A stretch of DNA of 64,000 nucleotides from Flavobacterium coralii (GTDB lineage: Bacteria; Bacteroidota; Bacteroidia; Flavobacteriales; Flavobacteriaceae), in the NCBI RefSeq assembly GCF_019891545.1, contig NZ_JAHDIU010000004.1, forward strand, positions 248,001 through 312,000. The letters are read 5' to 3'. Position numbers and translations under genes: made by a program. Numbering within the stretch: the stretch's first letter is position 1; each line of letters opens with the position of its first letter. This document shows, one piece after another, positions 35,987 through 45,210 of this stretch. A model generated the notes under the pieces. That model ran no database searches. It saw nothing but the letters and a program-made list of their open reading frames with translations, and had not been told where the DNA came from.

Positions 35987-36739
35987 ATGAAAGAGACTAT
36001 CCTGAAAAAATTATCTGAAATAGAAGAGAAACATAACATTACAATTCTCCACGCTGTCGAATCTGGAAGCAGGGCGTGGGGATTTGCCAGTCCGGATAGT
36101 GATTATGATATTAGGTTTATTTATAAAAAACCTTATATAGAATATTTAACCTTATGGGATAAGCCTGATACTATTGAATTTATTACAGAAGATGACCTTG
36201 ACGGGGCCGGTTGGGATCTTAATAAAACTTTGCAACTACTGGCTAAATCTAACGGAGCACTGCTGGAGTGGCTTTTTCCTCCTGTTACTTACTTATCTGA
36301 CAAGAGATTTCTATCGCAGATTCAAACCCTTGCCAAAGAAAACTTTTCTCCTATCACCACACTTTACCACTACTTAGGCACCTGTAAAAATTTTATGGAT
36401 GTATGCGAAGCGGATAATGTAAAACTGAAAAGCTATTTTTATGCTATGAGATCGGCATTAGCCGGAAAATGGATAGTTGATAAACAAACAATCCCTCCCG
36501 TATCATTTAATGAGCTTTTAATTATTGCACCGGAAGAAGTTCAGGATATGGCAAAAAAACTAATGGCTATAAAAGCTGTAAATGATGAGAAATACCTGCA
36601 CCCGAGAGAAGAAATTATCACGAACTTTTTAAAGGAAACTATAAATTATAATCAGGCAAATGCATCACAACTTTCTTCTGGCAGAAAAGACAACAAAAAG
36701 CTTGAGGATTTTTTTAGAAATGAGATACAATATAAATGA
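35987..36739 (+). CDS. RlaP-like nucleotidyltransferase, first of a tandem pair
   Basis: A 250-residue member of the DNA polymerase beta-type nucleotidyltransferase superfamily (PF10127/RlaP-like). The active site is SGSRAWGFASPDSDYDIRFIY (G-S-R-x-W-G and D-x-D), then GWDLNKTLQLLAKSNGALLEWL, which carries the third acidic residue and the N-x-x-x-L-E-W-L signature. RlaP proteins are linked to bacterial and phage RNA repair; the substrate is unproven. It overlaps the next gene by 4 bases (ATGA), so the two are translationally coupled. AT-rich codons against the neighbourhood suggest transfer. Confidence 0.88.
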   Translation: MKETILKKLSEIEEKHNITILHAVESGSRAWGFASPDSDYDIRFIYKKPYIEYLTLWDKPDTIEFITEDDLDGAGWDLNKTLQLLAKSNGALLEWLFPPVTYLSDKRFLSQIQTLAKENFSPITTLYHYLGTCKNFMDVCEADNVKLKSYFYAMRSALAGKWIVDKQTIPPVSFNELLIIAPEEVQDMAKKLMAIKAVNDEKYLHPREEIITNFLKETINYNQANASQLSSGRKDNKKLEDFFRNEIQYK

Positions 36740-37791
36740 CAATAAAAGATTTAAAAAACCAAAACCTTATTCTTTTTGAAGTAATTGCAGGAAGCAGGTC
36801 GTTTGGATTGGACACTGCAACATCAGACACAGACATAAAAGGAGTTTTTTATCTGCCTAAAGAAAAGTTTTTTGGATTAGAATACATTCCACAGATTAGT
36901 AATGAAACAAATGATGTGGTTTACTATGAATTGGGCAGGTTCATAGAGTTACTTACTAAAAACAATCCTAATATTATTGAGCTGCTTGCTTCTCCGGAAA
37001 GCTGTATCATTTACAGCCATCCAATTATGAGTAAAATTAAACTTGAGTTCTTTTTATCTAAGCTATGTAAAGAAACTTTTGCGGGTTATGCAGCCACGCA
37101 AATAAAAAAAGCAACAGGATTAAAAAAGAAGATACTCAATCCGCTCCCCAAAAAGCGAAAAGATCTTTTAGACTTTTGTTATATAGTGTCAGGATATAAA
37201 AGTTTGCCTTTAAAAAAATGGCTGAAATATCAGGAAATAACACAAGAGCAATGTGGAGTAATTAATATTCCTCATTTAAAGGATGTCTATGCTATTTTTA
37301 TTGATAAATGTAATGACTTTAATTATAGAGGCCTGATAAAGTCTGATGACTCCAATCAGTTATCTTTGTCATCAGTGCCTAAGGAAGCCAGGGAAGCTGG
37401 CTATTTGTACTGTAATAAAGATGCTTATTCTGCCTATTGTAAAGATTATAGAGAATATTGGGATTGGATTGCAAAGCGTAATGATGATCGGTATAACACT
37501 AATAGTTTACATGGAAAAAATTACGATTCAAAAAATATGATGCACACGATAAGGCTATTGCAATCAGCTAAAGAAATACTTACAAATGGTTCATTAAATA
37601 TTAGGGTGAGTAACCGCGAAGAACTTCTAAAAATAAAATCGGGAGCAATAGAGTATGATGATTTGATGGCTAAAGCAAGTCATCTCATTCAGGAAATCGA
37701 AGCTGCAGCGGACATATCAACATTGCCTGCAAAACCTGACTTAAAAAAGGCGGAGGCACTACTTGTAAGATTAAGAGAAGAACTATATTAA
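36736..37791 (+). CDS. RlaP-like nucleotidyltransferase, second of a tandem pair
   Basis: A 351-residue protein with the same N-terminal fold: IAGSRSFGLDTATSDTDIKGVF supplies G-S-R-x-x-G and the D-x-D pair; VVYYELGRFIELLTKNNPNIIELLASPE is the family's second block, here with Glu where the first paralogue has Asp. About 100 extra C-terminal residues are helical (NMMHTIRLLQSAKEILTNG, LPAKPDLKKAEALLVRLREELY). Both paralogues keep the catalytic residues, so neither is an obvious dead partner. It overlaps its upstream twin by 4 bases and is followed by a palindromic repeat after 8 bases. Confidence 0.88.
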   Translation: MTIKDLKNQNLILFEVIAGSRSFGLDTATSDTDIKGVFYLPKEKFFGLEYIPQISNETNDVVYYELGRFIELLTKNNPNIIELLASPESCIIYSHPIMSKIKLEFFLSKLCKETFAGYAATQIKKATGLKKKILNPLPKKRKDLLDFCYIVSGYKSLPLKKWLKYQEITQEQCGVINIPHLKDVYAIFIDKCNDFNYRGLIKSDDSNQLSLSSVPKEAREAGYLYCNKDAYSAYCKDYREYWDWIAKRNDDRYNTNSLHGKNYDSKNMMHTIRLLQSAKEILTNGSLNIRVSNREELLKIKSGAIEYDDLMAKASHLIQEIEAAADISTLPAKPDLKKAEALLVRLREELY

Positions 37792-37799
37792 ACAAAAAA

Positions 37800-37925
37800 G
37801 CTGTCTCAAAAATGCTTTTAACAAGCATTTTGTCATTCTGACGGAAAAAAATCTCTTTGCCAATTAAACAATTGAGATTCTTCACTTCACTCCGTTTCGT
37901 TCAGAATGACACTTTTTAAGACAGC
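37800..37925. repeat. MITE-like palindromic repeat, copy 1
   Basis: The termini are inverted: GCTGTCTCAAAAA (37800-37812) against the complement of TTTTTAAGACAGC (37913-37925), 12 of 13 matching. Inside are GTCATTCTGACGG and, inverted near the right end, CGTTCAGAATGAC, plus GAGATTCTTCACTTCACTCC. The same words recur in the copy at 42951-43078. It has no coding capacity and is compatible with a REP/MITE sequence. Confidence 0.8.
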
Positions 37926-37930
37926 CCCTT

Positions 37931-38941
37931 TTACTTTTTCTCGGTATTAAGCATTTGCCATAATTTATCTTTAAGCTCTGTAAGCCCCTGTTGCGCCACA
38001 GAAGATATAAAGAGGTAAGGCACACCTTTTAGTTCTTTGTCAAGCTGGGCTTTCATTTCGGCTTTAAGCTCCTCATCAAGCATATCGCTTTTAGATATGG
38101 CAACCAGCCCGTCTTTATCAAGCATTTCAGGGTTATAACGCCTCAGCTCATCCAGCAGTATGTTGTATTCTTTTTTAATATCCTCTGCATCGGCAGGCAC
38201 GAGGAACAGTAATGTTGAGTTGCGCTCTATGTGACGTAAAAAATAATGCCCAAGCCCCTTGCCTTCGGCGGCACCTTCTATTATACCGGGGATATCAGCA
38301 ATAACAAACGATTTAAAATCCCTGTAAGCCACAATACCTAAGTTTGGCTTTAGTGTGGTAAACGGATAATCGGCAATTTTAGGCTTTGCAGAGGTAAGCA
38401 CGCTAAGCAGCGTACTCTTGCCTGCATTTGGGAAGCCCACAAGACCTACATCAGCCAGTACTTTAAGCTCCAGGATAATATCCAGCTCTTCTCCTGCCAA
38501 ACCCGGCTGTGCGTAACGCGGTGTCTGGTTGGTACTGCTGCGGAAGTGCCAGTTACCAAGCCCTCCCTTACCACCTTTGGCAAGTATCTTTTGTTCTCCG
38601 TCGTCAGTAATTTCAAACAGCACTTCGTTGGTTTCCTTATCGCGCACAACAGTACCCAACGGCACCTCTATATACTGGTCCTCACCATCGGCACCTGTAC
38701 TGCGCGAGCTGCCGCCATCGCCGCCGTGACCTGCTTTTATATGGCGTGCAAACTTTAGGTGGTACAGCGTCCAGAGGTTTTTGTTGCCTACTATAAACAC
38801 GTGCCCGCCACGGCCGCCATCGCCGCCATCCGGGCCTCCTTTTTCTATAAATTTTTCCCTGTGCAGGTGTGTAGATCCCCTACCCCCTTTACCGGAGGCT
38901 ACATATATCTTTACATAATCTACAAAATTCCCTTCTGTCAT
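37931..38941 (-). CDS. obgE: GTPase ObgE/CgtA
   Basis: An essential GTPase linked to 50S ribosome assembly and the stringent response. The start is set at 38941 ([13 protein letters not shown], 336 residues) because family members begin there; the upstream extension to 38986 is repeat-like sequence. The glycine-rich OBG domain occupies about 1-160 ([29 protein letters not shown]). The G domain has G1 [14 protein letters not shown], switch [24 protein letters not shown] and G4 SKSD. A 117-base spacer separates it from the CNNM gene of the hpt-adk run. Confidence 0.96.
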   Translation of the reverse strand: MTEGNFVDYVKIYVASGKGGRGSTHLHREKFIEKGGPDGGDGGRGGHVFIVGNKNLWTLYHLKFARHIKAGHGGDGGSSRSTGADGEDQYIEVPLGTVVRDKETNEVLFEITDDGEQKILAKGGKGGLGNWHFRSSTNQTPRYAQPGLAGEELDIILELKVLADVGLVGFPNAGKSTLLSVLTSAKPKIADYPFTTLKPNLGIVAYRDFKSFVIADIPGIIEGAAEGKGLGHYFLRHIERNSTLLFLVPADAEDIKKEYNILLDELRRYNPEMLDKDGLVAISKSDMLDEELKAEMKAQLDKELKGVPYLFISSVAQQGLTELKDKLWQMLNTEKK

Positions 38942-39058
38942 TTTATTTTTTGTTTCAGGTTCTAGGTTTGATACCTGCAACCCCATCCTTATTAACTATT
39001 TTATTAACCTGAATAAGCAGCTATCCTGTTCGCTATTACTTAACCCTGTTAAACCTGC

Positions 39059-40333
39059 TTACTCTTTAATAGACCTTACCAGTACCTTATCAATCTTAAC
39101 CCCGTCCATTTTTATTACCTCAAGCTCATAAAGGTTCCACGCCAGCTTTTCACCCTCTTTGGGTATATATGAAAGCTCTGTCATTATAAGCCCGCTCACG
39201 GTAGTAACATCATAATCGCCTGTCAGTTCGTCAAGATCAAAATAGGTAAGAAAATCATGCAGCGGGTAATGCCCGTCCACCGTCCATGTACCGTCAGGGT
39301 TAGCCAGGAGCTGGAATTCATCATGGTAAAAGTCAGATGCATCGCCCACAAGTGCCTCTAAAATATCATTCAGCGTTATTATACCCTGAAAAACACCATA
39401 CTCATCAGTAACAAAGGCATAGTGCACTTTAGTTTTCTTGAATATTTCCAGTGCTTTGTAAGCCGATGTATGCTCTATAAGGTACACCGGCTCTTTAGTA
39501 ATGGCCCTAAGGTTAAAGCCCGGCTTTTCGTAATTGGCAAAAATATCTTTTAGCTGTACCACGCCCACTACATCATCAAGGTTGTCTTCGCAAACGGGAT
39601 AAACCGAGTGTAGCTCTTCGAGCATTATATCGCGTATTTCATCTTTATCTGACTGGAAAGTAACATAAGAAACCGATTTGCGGTGCGTCATCAATGAGTT
39701 AACTTTTCTGTCGCCGATATGAAACACGCGCTCCATAATGTCGTGCTCAATTTCCTGTACCTCCCCGCCTTCGGTACCTTCTTTAATAATTGCCTTAATT
39801 TCTTCTTCTGTTACTTTACCGTCAGCTGTTGGGCGTATGTTAAACAGCTTCATCAGCACATCGGTAGAAGAAGTAAGCAGCCATATAAAAGGCGCGGTTA
39901 TGATGCTGATAAACTTCATCGGCACCGAAACCAGCTTGGCTATAGATTCCGGATAAGTAAGCCCCACCCTTTTGGGCAGCAGCTCGCCCAGTACCAGTGA
40001 GAAAAACGTCAGTATGATAACCACAACGGCAACGGCAATACGCTCGGCATAAGGTTGTAACGATTCATACTGCATGAAAAACACCTCTACATCGTCAGTA
40101 ACCTTATCACCACTGTAAATACCTGTAAGGATACCTATAAGCGTGATACCTATTTGTACCGTACTCAGGAATTTATTGGGCGAATTGGCAAGGTCAAGTG
40201 CTGTCTGTGCGCTTGTATTACCTTTTTTGGCTGAATTTTCCAGACGGCTCTTGCGTGCAGATATAAGCGCAATCTCACTCATAGAGAAAACGCCGTTAAG
40301 CAGTATCAGCAATACTATTATTACTATTTCCAA
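39059..40333 (-). CDS. CNNM/CorC-type membrane protein (hemolysin family)
   Basis: A 424-residue protein with an N-terminal DUF21 domain of three to four TM helices (MEIVIIVLLILLNGVFSMSEIALISARKSRLE; LSTVQIGITLIGILTGIYSGD; IAVAVVVIILTFFSLVLGELLPKRVGLTYPE; FISIITAPFIWLLTSSTDVLMKL). Two CBS domains follow (about 205-330: MTHRKSVSYVTFQSDKDEIRDIM, KEPVYLIEHTSAYKALEIFKKTKVHYAFVTDEYGVFQGIITLNDILEALVG), then a C-terminal CorC_HlyC domain. Relatives transport or regulate Mg2+ or Co2+; the hemolysin name is historical. It starts 11 bases after the adk stop. Confidence 0.92.
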   Translation of the reverse strand: MEIVIIVLLILLNGVFSMSEIALISARKSRLENSAKKGNTSAQTALDLANSPNKFLSTVQIGITLIGILTGIYSGDKVTDDVEVFFMQYESLQPYAERIAVAVVVIILTFFSLVLGELLPKRVGLTYPESIAKLVSVPMKFISIITAPFIWLLTSSTDVLMKLFNIRPTADGKVTEEEIKAIIKEGTEGGEVQEIEHDIMERVFHIGDRKVNSLMTHRKSVSYVTFQSDKDEIRDIMLEELHSVYPVCEDNLDDVVGVVQLKDIFANYEKPGFNLRAITKEPVYLIEHTSAYKALEIFKKTKVHYAFVTDEYGVFQGIITLNDILEALVGDASDFYHDEFQLLANPDGTWTVDGHYPLHDFLTYFDLDELTGDYDVTTVSGLIMTELSYIPKEGEKLAWNLYELEVIKMDGVKIDKVLVRSIKE

Positions 40334-40344
40334 TAGGTGTGGTT

Positions 40345-40920
40345 TTAATTAATCTTGTCGATTACAAGGCTAAGCCTTTCTGTAATCTCGGCTATAGAGC
40401 CTATACCGTTAACCGCATAAAATTTATACTGGTTCTGGTAATAATCCATCAATGGGGCTGTTTTTTCGTTATATTCCACATAACGGTTGCGTATCAGGTT
40501 TTCATCCTGGTCGTCTTTGCGTCCGCTGGTTTTACCCCTCTCCAGCAGGCGTTGCACAAGCACCTCATCATCAGCCTCCAGCGCTATGGTGGCATTTACC
40601 TTCCAGCCTTTGCTCTCTAAAAACCTGTCAAGGGCTTCTGCCTGGGCTATGGTACGCGGAAATCCGTCAAACAAAAACCCGTTGGTATCAGGATGCTTTT
40701 CTACCTCATCCTGTAGCATTTTTATAGTCAGTTCATCCGGCACAAGGTCACCCCTGTCCATATATTCTTTGGCTTCTTTGCCAAGCGCCGTTTCGTTTTT
40801 AAGGTTGTAGCGAAACACATCGCCGGTAGATATATGGGTAAGGTTATAACGTGTTTTTAAAAATTCTGCCTGGGTGCCTTTTCCTGCTCCCGGCTTGCCG
40901 AATAATACGATGTTAGTCAT
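40345..40920 (-). CDS. adk: Adenylate kinase
   Basis: Interconverts ATP + AMP and 2 ADP. The 191-residue short form has the P-loop FGKPGAGKGTQAEFL at the N terminus, AMP-binding HISTGDVFR and DGFPRTIAQAEALDRFL, and a short lid around RLLERGKTSGRKDDQDENLIRNRYVEY (no zinc cysteines). It follows hpt by 20 bases and precedes the CNNM gene by 11 bases. Confidence 0.97.
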   Translation of the reverse strand: MTNIVLFGKPGAGKGTQAEFLKTRYNLTHISTGDVFRYNLKNETALGKEAKEYMDRGDLVPDELTIKMLQDEVEKHPDTNGFLFDGFPRTIAQAEALDRFLESKGWKVNATIALEADDEVLVQRLLERGKTSGRKDDQDENLIRNRYVEYNEKTAPLMDYYQNQYKFYAVNGIGSIAEITERLSLVIDKIN

Positions 40921-40940
40921 TGTTGTTTTATTGTTGTTAG

Positions 40941-41468
40941 TTATTGCAATTGGTAAACTTCAGGCAGGTTCCTGCCAAGCCCGTCATAGTCCAGCCCGTA
41001 GCCTACTATAAATTTGTTGGGTATTTCTATGCCTATATAATCCAGCTTAATATCTTTTTTATAAGCTTCAGGCTTAAAGAAAAGCGTGGCTATTTTAAGT
41101 GATTTTACATTAACGGCTTCAAACATTTTTTTCAGCTCCACCACAGTGTTTCCGGTATCTACTATATCTTCTATAATAACCACGGTGCGGCCTGCAAGGC
41201 TTTCGTTAACGCCTATCAAATGCTTTACCTGCCCGGTAGTAGATGTTCCCTCATAAGATGCCATTTTTACAAAACTTATTTCACATGGCTTTGTATAATG
41301 TTTGGCAAAATCTGACACTACCATAAAAGCGCCGTTAAGAACCCCTACAAAAACGGGTACTTCATCACCCATATCTGTTTCTGCCTGTTTTGCCATGCGG
41401 GCAATGGCTGCATCAATCTCGGCTGCTGTAATAAACGGCACAAAGTGCTTATCGTGTAGCTGTATCAA
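40941..41468 (-). CDS. hpt: Hypoxanthine phosphoribosyltransferase, TTG start
   Basis: Purine salvage enzyme, hypoxanthine + PRPP to IMP. The PRPP loop VVIIEDIVDTGNTVVELKKMF is diagnostic; the C-terminal part has LDYIGIEIPNKFIVGYGLDYDGLGRNLPEVY. Length 175. The initiation codon is TTG at 41468. An in-frame TAA stands immediately before it, and the next Met comes only after about 24 conserved residues, so TTG is the only sensible start. It leads the run hpt-adk-CNNM and has a perfect -7 box at 41495-41502. Confidence 0.96.
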   Translation of the reverse strand: MIQLHDKHFVPFITAAEIDAAIARMAKQAETDMGDEVPVFVGVLNGAFMVVSDFAKHYTKPCEISFVKMASYEGTSTTGQVKHLIGVNESLAGRTVVIIEDIVDTGNTVVELKKMFEAVNVKSLKIATLFFKPEAYKKDIKLDYIGIEIPNKFIVGYGLDYDGLGRNLPEVYQLQ

Positions 41469-41494
41469 TTAAATTCAATGTTAGTAATAATCTG

Positions 41495-41502
41495 CAAATA
41501 TA
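41495..41502 (-). promoter_or_regulatory. -7 box of hpt-adk
   Basis: Minus-strand TATATTTG, perfect consensus, 26 bases before the TTG start codon of hpt. The -33 region has only TTTTC at a slightly longer distance. Confidence 0.55.
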
Positions 41503-41653
41503 CTAATTACGCCACAGGTACCCGAAAACGGCTGTTTATTTTACAAAATTTTACAGATGTTAAAATATAATTAATATTCAGCAGGTTACACACCGATCTT
41601 TGTGGTATTGCTTAATTTAGATAGCCTTAAATCACATTTAATGAAAGTATCAG

Positions 41654-42928
41654 ATGAAGAATAAAGCTACATTATTAACGCTCATCGGGTTAATATCGTT
41701 AAGCTCCTGCAACGGGCAGGTAAGCAAAAAAGAAAAAGAACAGGCACGTGCCCAGGGCAGTACCACTGTGCAGACAGCCGTTGGAGAGCTTACACTCCCC
41801 GCACCCTATGCTACAGAATCGGTTACCAAGCGCAGCGGCATGACCGACTGGCCCGACGGGCAAGGGCCAAAAGTGCCGGCGGGTTTTACCGTAACCAAAT
41901 TTGCAACGGATTTAGAAAATCCGCGCAACACTTATATAGGGCCTAACGGCGATATTTTTGTGGCGGAATCTAACACGCACAGCAGTGCCGACAGGATAAC
42001 AGTTTTCAGGGATAAGGATAAAGACGGTACTTATGAAACACGTAACGTTTTCCTTGAAAACCTGAACCAGCCTTACGGGATGCTGATACTGAAAGACTAT
42101 TTTTATGTTGCAAATACCGATGGGCTTTACCGTTACCCGTACAAAAAGGATGCGCTTAAAATTGATGCCGAAGGCAAAAAAATTGTAAGCCTGCCTGCAG
42201 GCGGATACAACCACCACTGGACACGGAACCTGCTTGCCAATGCGGATGGTTCTAAAATATATATTTCGGTGGGTTCTGCCAGTAATGTAGGCGAATATGG
42301 CATGGATGAAGAAATAAGGCGTGCTAATATTCTCGAGATTAACCCCGACGGCAGTGGTGAAAGGGTATATGCAAGCGGCTTGCGTAACCCTGTGGGAATG
42401 GACTGGAACCCTGCTAATAATGAATTATGGTCGGCGGTTAATGAGCGTGACGAACTTGGCGACGAACTGGTACCCGATTATATTACAAGTGTTAAGGAAG
42501 GTGGTTTCTATGGATGGCCCTACTCTTATTTCGGACAGATAGAAGACCCCAGGATGAAAGGCAAAAAGCCCGAACTGGTTAAAAAAGCTATAGTGCCCGA
42601 TGTACCAGTTGGTAGCCACACAGCTTCACTGGGTATTGCTTTTTATGATAAGGATGCATTCCCGGCAAGGTATAAAAACGGTGCATTTGTAGGGCAGCAT
42701 GGTTCGTGGAACAGGTCGAACCTTGTGGGGTATAAAGTACTGTTCGTTCCGTTTGAAAACGGAAAGCCATCAGGCAAGCCTGAAGATTTCTTAACAGGGT
42801 TTATTGCCGACAGGAAAAAAGCACAGGTTTATGGTCGCCCTGTAGCCGTAACGGTTATGAACGATGGTTCGCTGCTGGTTAACGACGATGCCGGAAATAC
42901 CATCTGGAAGATATCGGCAGATAAATAA
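41654..42928 (+). CDS. Lipoprotein sugar dehydrogenase (sorbosone dehydrogenase / PQQ-type beta-propeller)
   Basis: A 424-residue lipoprotein (lipobox SLSSC, Cys19) with a six-bladed propeller like soluble glucose/sorbosone dehydrogenases: GFTVTKFATDLENPRNTYIGPNGDIFVAES, LNQPYGMLILKDYFYVANTDGLYRYPY, NHHWTRNLLANADGSKIYISVGSASN, GLRNPVGMDWNPANNELWSAVNERDELGDELVPDY, GQHGSWNRS and VTVMNDGSLLVNDDAGNTIWKI. The N-H-H and R-N-P motifs that line the PQQ site are kept. The true substrate and cofactor are not shown by the sequence. A MITE-like repeat and then a TonB receptor gene follow. Confidence 0.9.
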   Translation: MKNKATLLTLIGLISLSSCNGQVSKKEKEQARAQGSTTVQTAVGELTLPAPYATESVTKRSGMTDWPDGQGPKVPAGFTVTKFATDLENPRNTYIGPNGDIFVAESNTHSSADRITVFRDKDKDGTYETRNVFLENLNQPYGMLILKDYFYVANTDGLYRYPYKKDALKIDAEGKKIVSLPAGGYNHHWTRNLLANADGSKIYISVGSASNVGEYGMDEEIRRANILEINPDGSGERVYASGLRNPVGMDWNPANNELWSAVNERDELGDELVPDYITSVKEGGFYGWPYSYFGQIEDPRMKGKKPELVKKAIVPDVPVGSHTASLGIAFYDKDAFPARYKNGAFVGQHGSWNRSNLVGYKVLFVPFENGKPSGKPEDFLTGFIADRKKAQVYGRPVAVTVMNDGSLLVNDDAGNTIWKISADK

Positions 42929-42950
42929 AACTATTATTTCTAAATAGATT

Positions 42951-43078
42951 AGGCTGTCTCGAAAACGTCATTCTGAACGGAATGTAATGGAGTGAAGAAT
43001 CTCAATGATTGATTCCCGGAGATTCTTCCTTCTTAAGAACGACAATGATGCTTAAATAAAGTACTTGCGAGGCAGCCT
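42951..43078. repeat. MITE-like palindromic repeat, copy 2
   Basis: The ends are AGGCTGTCTCG (42951-42961) and CGAGGCAGCCT (43068-43078), inverted, 10 of 11 matching. The left interior (GTCATTCTGAACGGAATG, then GGAGTGAAGAATCTCA) matches the complement of the right half of copy 1 at 37800-37925. It fills the gap between two genes. Confidence 0.8.
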
Positions 43079-43099
43079 ATTTCTTTTACACCAGCACCA

Positions 43100-45178
43100 A
43101 TGCTTTTACGGATTTTATTCGCCATATTATTACTGTTCAGCGTACGCTTATCGGCACAGCAGGACACCATCAACACCACAAAGCAGCTTAAGGAAGTAAG
43201 CATAAGCACCTATCATATAAACGACAGCCTGCTTAATGCGCCCGCTTCTATCAGCATCCTTACGGCAGCAGATTTACAGCGTAACGACAATACCAACATA
43301 GCCCATGCACTTAACACCCTGCCAGGGGTATATATGCAGTCGGGCAGCATCAATACCAACCGAATCAGCATTCGCGGTATTGGGGCACGCACTCCATACG
43401 GCACCAATAAAATAAGGGCTTTTTACGGCAGCATACCGCTAACATCGGGCGACAGCGAAACCACTATAGAAGATATAGATGTAGAGATTATCGGCAAAAC
43501 AGAGGTAATCAAAGGGCCACTTTCGAGTATTTACGGTGCAGGGCTGGGCGGTGCCATAATACTTTCGCCAAACCATACAATCGGGGAAGGGCACAACGCA
43601 TCTGTCAGCAGCACTACAGGTTCTTTCGGGCTGACCAAAAACACCATACGCTATGGCTATGCCACCAAAAAAGGGAATCTTAATATCAGCTATCACAAAC
43701 TTGAAAATGACGGCTGGCGCAGCAACAGTGCGTATAATCGCGAAGGCATTACCCTTGCCGGGGAAGTTTTTAAAAGTGAGAAAGGCAGCCTTACCTATTT
43801 TGGAAACTACACCTACCTGAAAGCCTATATACCAAGCTCCGTGGACAGGGAAACATTTGAGGATAATCCGCGAAATGCAGCCTTTACCTGGAATGTTGCC
43901 AAAGGCTATGAGCAATATGACAGCTGGCTTGGCGGGCTTGCTTACAACTGGCAGCTAACGGATTGGCTGCAAAATGCCACATCGGTTTTTGTGAATATAA
44001 AAGAGAATTACGAACCGCGCCCTTTTGACATACTCACGCAGGACACCAAAGGCTACGGAGCGCGAACACAGTTTACGGGTAACATATCGGTAAATGAAAC
44101 CAAAATTATATGGCTTGCCGGGATGGAGTATTTTAAAGATGGTTTTACAGGCGGCACCTTTGCCAACCTGTATGAGCAGAATAACGGCAACGGCAGCCTG
44201 CAGGGCGAACGCCTTACAGGCACCGGGCAGGACAGGCAGTTTATAAACGTATTTGCGCAGGCACGCATACCAATTGTAAAAAAACTGGAGCTACAGGCAG
44301 GCGTCAATTACAATAAAACACACTTTGAGCTTGAGAATACTTTTCCTGCTGAAACTTCAGGCACACAGGATTATAGCTATAACGGAATATGGTCGCCACA
44401 GGTGTCGTTACTGTATAAGCTTGCAAAGCTGCAAACACTATACTTTTCGGCAAGCAGGGGATTTTCTATGCCTGCCATAGAAGAAACACTTACGCCTGAA
44501 GGCACAATAAACCCTGACATTAAACCCGAAAGCGGATATAACTTTGAAGCGGGCGGAAAGTTTTACCTGGCGGGAGAAAAGTTATATGCTGAAGTCACGG
44601 CTTATACCATGAGGGTTAAAGACCTGCTTGTGGCACAGCGTGTTGACGATGACAGGTATGTAGGCGTGAATGCAGGTGAAACGTTGCATCAGGGTATAGA
44701 GGTAGCTGTTAACTATTACTGGCAGCTTAATGGCAATTACACCATACAACCTTATGTGGCAGCCTCTGTAGGTAATTATGAATTTAAAGAGTTTATTAAT
44801 AACGGTACCAACTACAGCGGAAACAATCTTACAGGCGTACCCGATAACAAAATAAATGCAGGGTTTACCGCCACTGCACCTTTCGGAGTCTACCTTTCGG
44901 CAGATTATTATTTTACCGATAAAATACCACTTAACGATGCCAACAGCCTGTATGCCGACAGTTACAGCCTGCTCAATGTAAAAGCAGGTTACCGCACAGC
45001 GTTGTTTGAGAACCTGTCAGCGCATTTTTCAGCAGGCGTAAATAATGTAACCAATACACATTATGCTGCTATGGTACTGGTCAACGCAACGGGCTTTGGG
45101 GGTGCGGCACCACGCTACTACTACCCGGGACTGCCCGTTAATTATTACGGCAACCTTTCTGTAAATTATTCGTTTTGA
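43100..45178 (+). CDS. TonB-dependent outer membrane receptor
   Basis: A 692-residue receptor with a signal peptide (MLLRILFAILLLFSVRLSAQ), a plug domain (KEVSISTYHINDSLLNAPASISILTAADLQRN, ALNTLPGVYMQSGS, SIRGIGARTPYG, KGPLSSIYGAGLGGAIIL) and a 22-strand barrel with the long C-terminal family features (FSASRGFSMPAIEETLTPEGTINPDIKPESGYNFEAGGK). It ends LSVNYSF with the terminal Phe. There is no SusD partner or carboxypeptidase-like N-terminal domain, so it is of siderophore/cobalamin type in layout rather than a polysaccharide utilisation SusC. The ligand is not deducible. Confidence 0.94.
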   Translation: MLLRILFAILLLFSVRLSAQQDTINTTKQLKEVSISTYHINDSLLNAPASISILTAADLQRNDNTNIAHALNTLPGVYMQSGSINTNRISIRGIGARTPYGTNKIRAFYGSIPLTSGDSETTIEDIDVEIIGKTEVIKGPLSSIYGAGLGGAIILSPNHTIGEGHNASVSSTTGSFGLTKNTIRYGYATKKGNLNISYHKLENDGWRSNSAYNREGITLAGEVFKSEKGSLTYFGNYTYLKAYIPSSVDRETFEDNPRNAAFTWNVAKGYEQYDSWLGGLAYNWQLTDWLQNATSVFVNIKENYEPRPFDILTQDTKGYGARTQFTGNISVNETKIIWLAGMEYFKDGFTGGTFANLYEQNNGNGSLQGERLTGTGQDRQFINVFAQARIPIVKKLELQAGVNYNKTHFELENTFPAETSGTQDYSYNGIWSPQVSLLYKLAKLQTLYFSASRGFSMPAIEETLTPEGTINPDIKPESGYNFEAGGKFYLAGEKLYAEVTAYTMRVKDLLVAQRVDDDRYVGVNAGETLHQGIEVAVNYYWQLNGNYTIQPYVAASVGNYEFKEFINNGTNYSGNNLTGVPDNKINAGFTATAPFGVYLSADYYFTDKIPLNDANSLYADSYSLLNVKAGYRTALFENLSAHFSAGVNNVTNTHYAAMVLVNATGFGGAAPRYYYPGLPVNYYGNLSVNYSF

Positions 45179-45210
45179 TTTTATACATTCGGGAGGCATA
45201 ACCAAGCAGC

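Noticed and set aside
44053-44307. Minus-strand frames inside the TonB receptor gene
   Set aside because: Third-position shadows of a well-supported receptor gene; no start signals or motifs.
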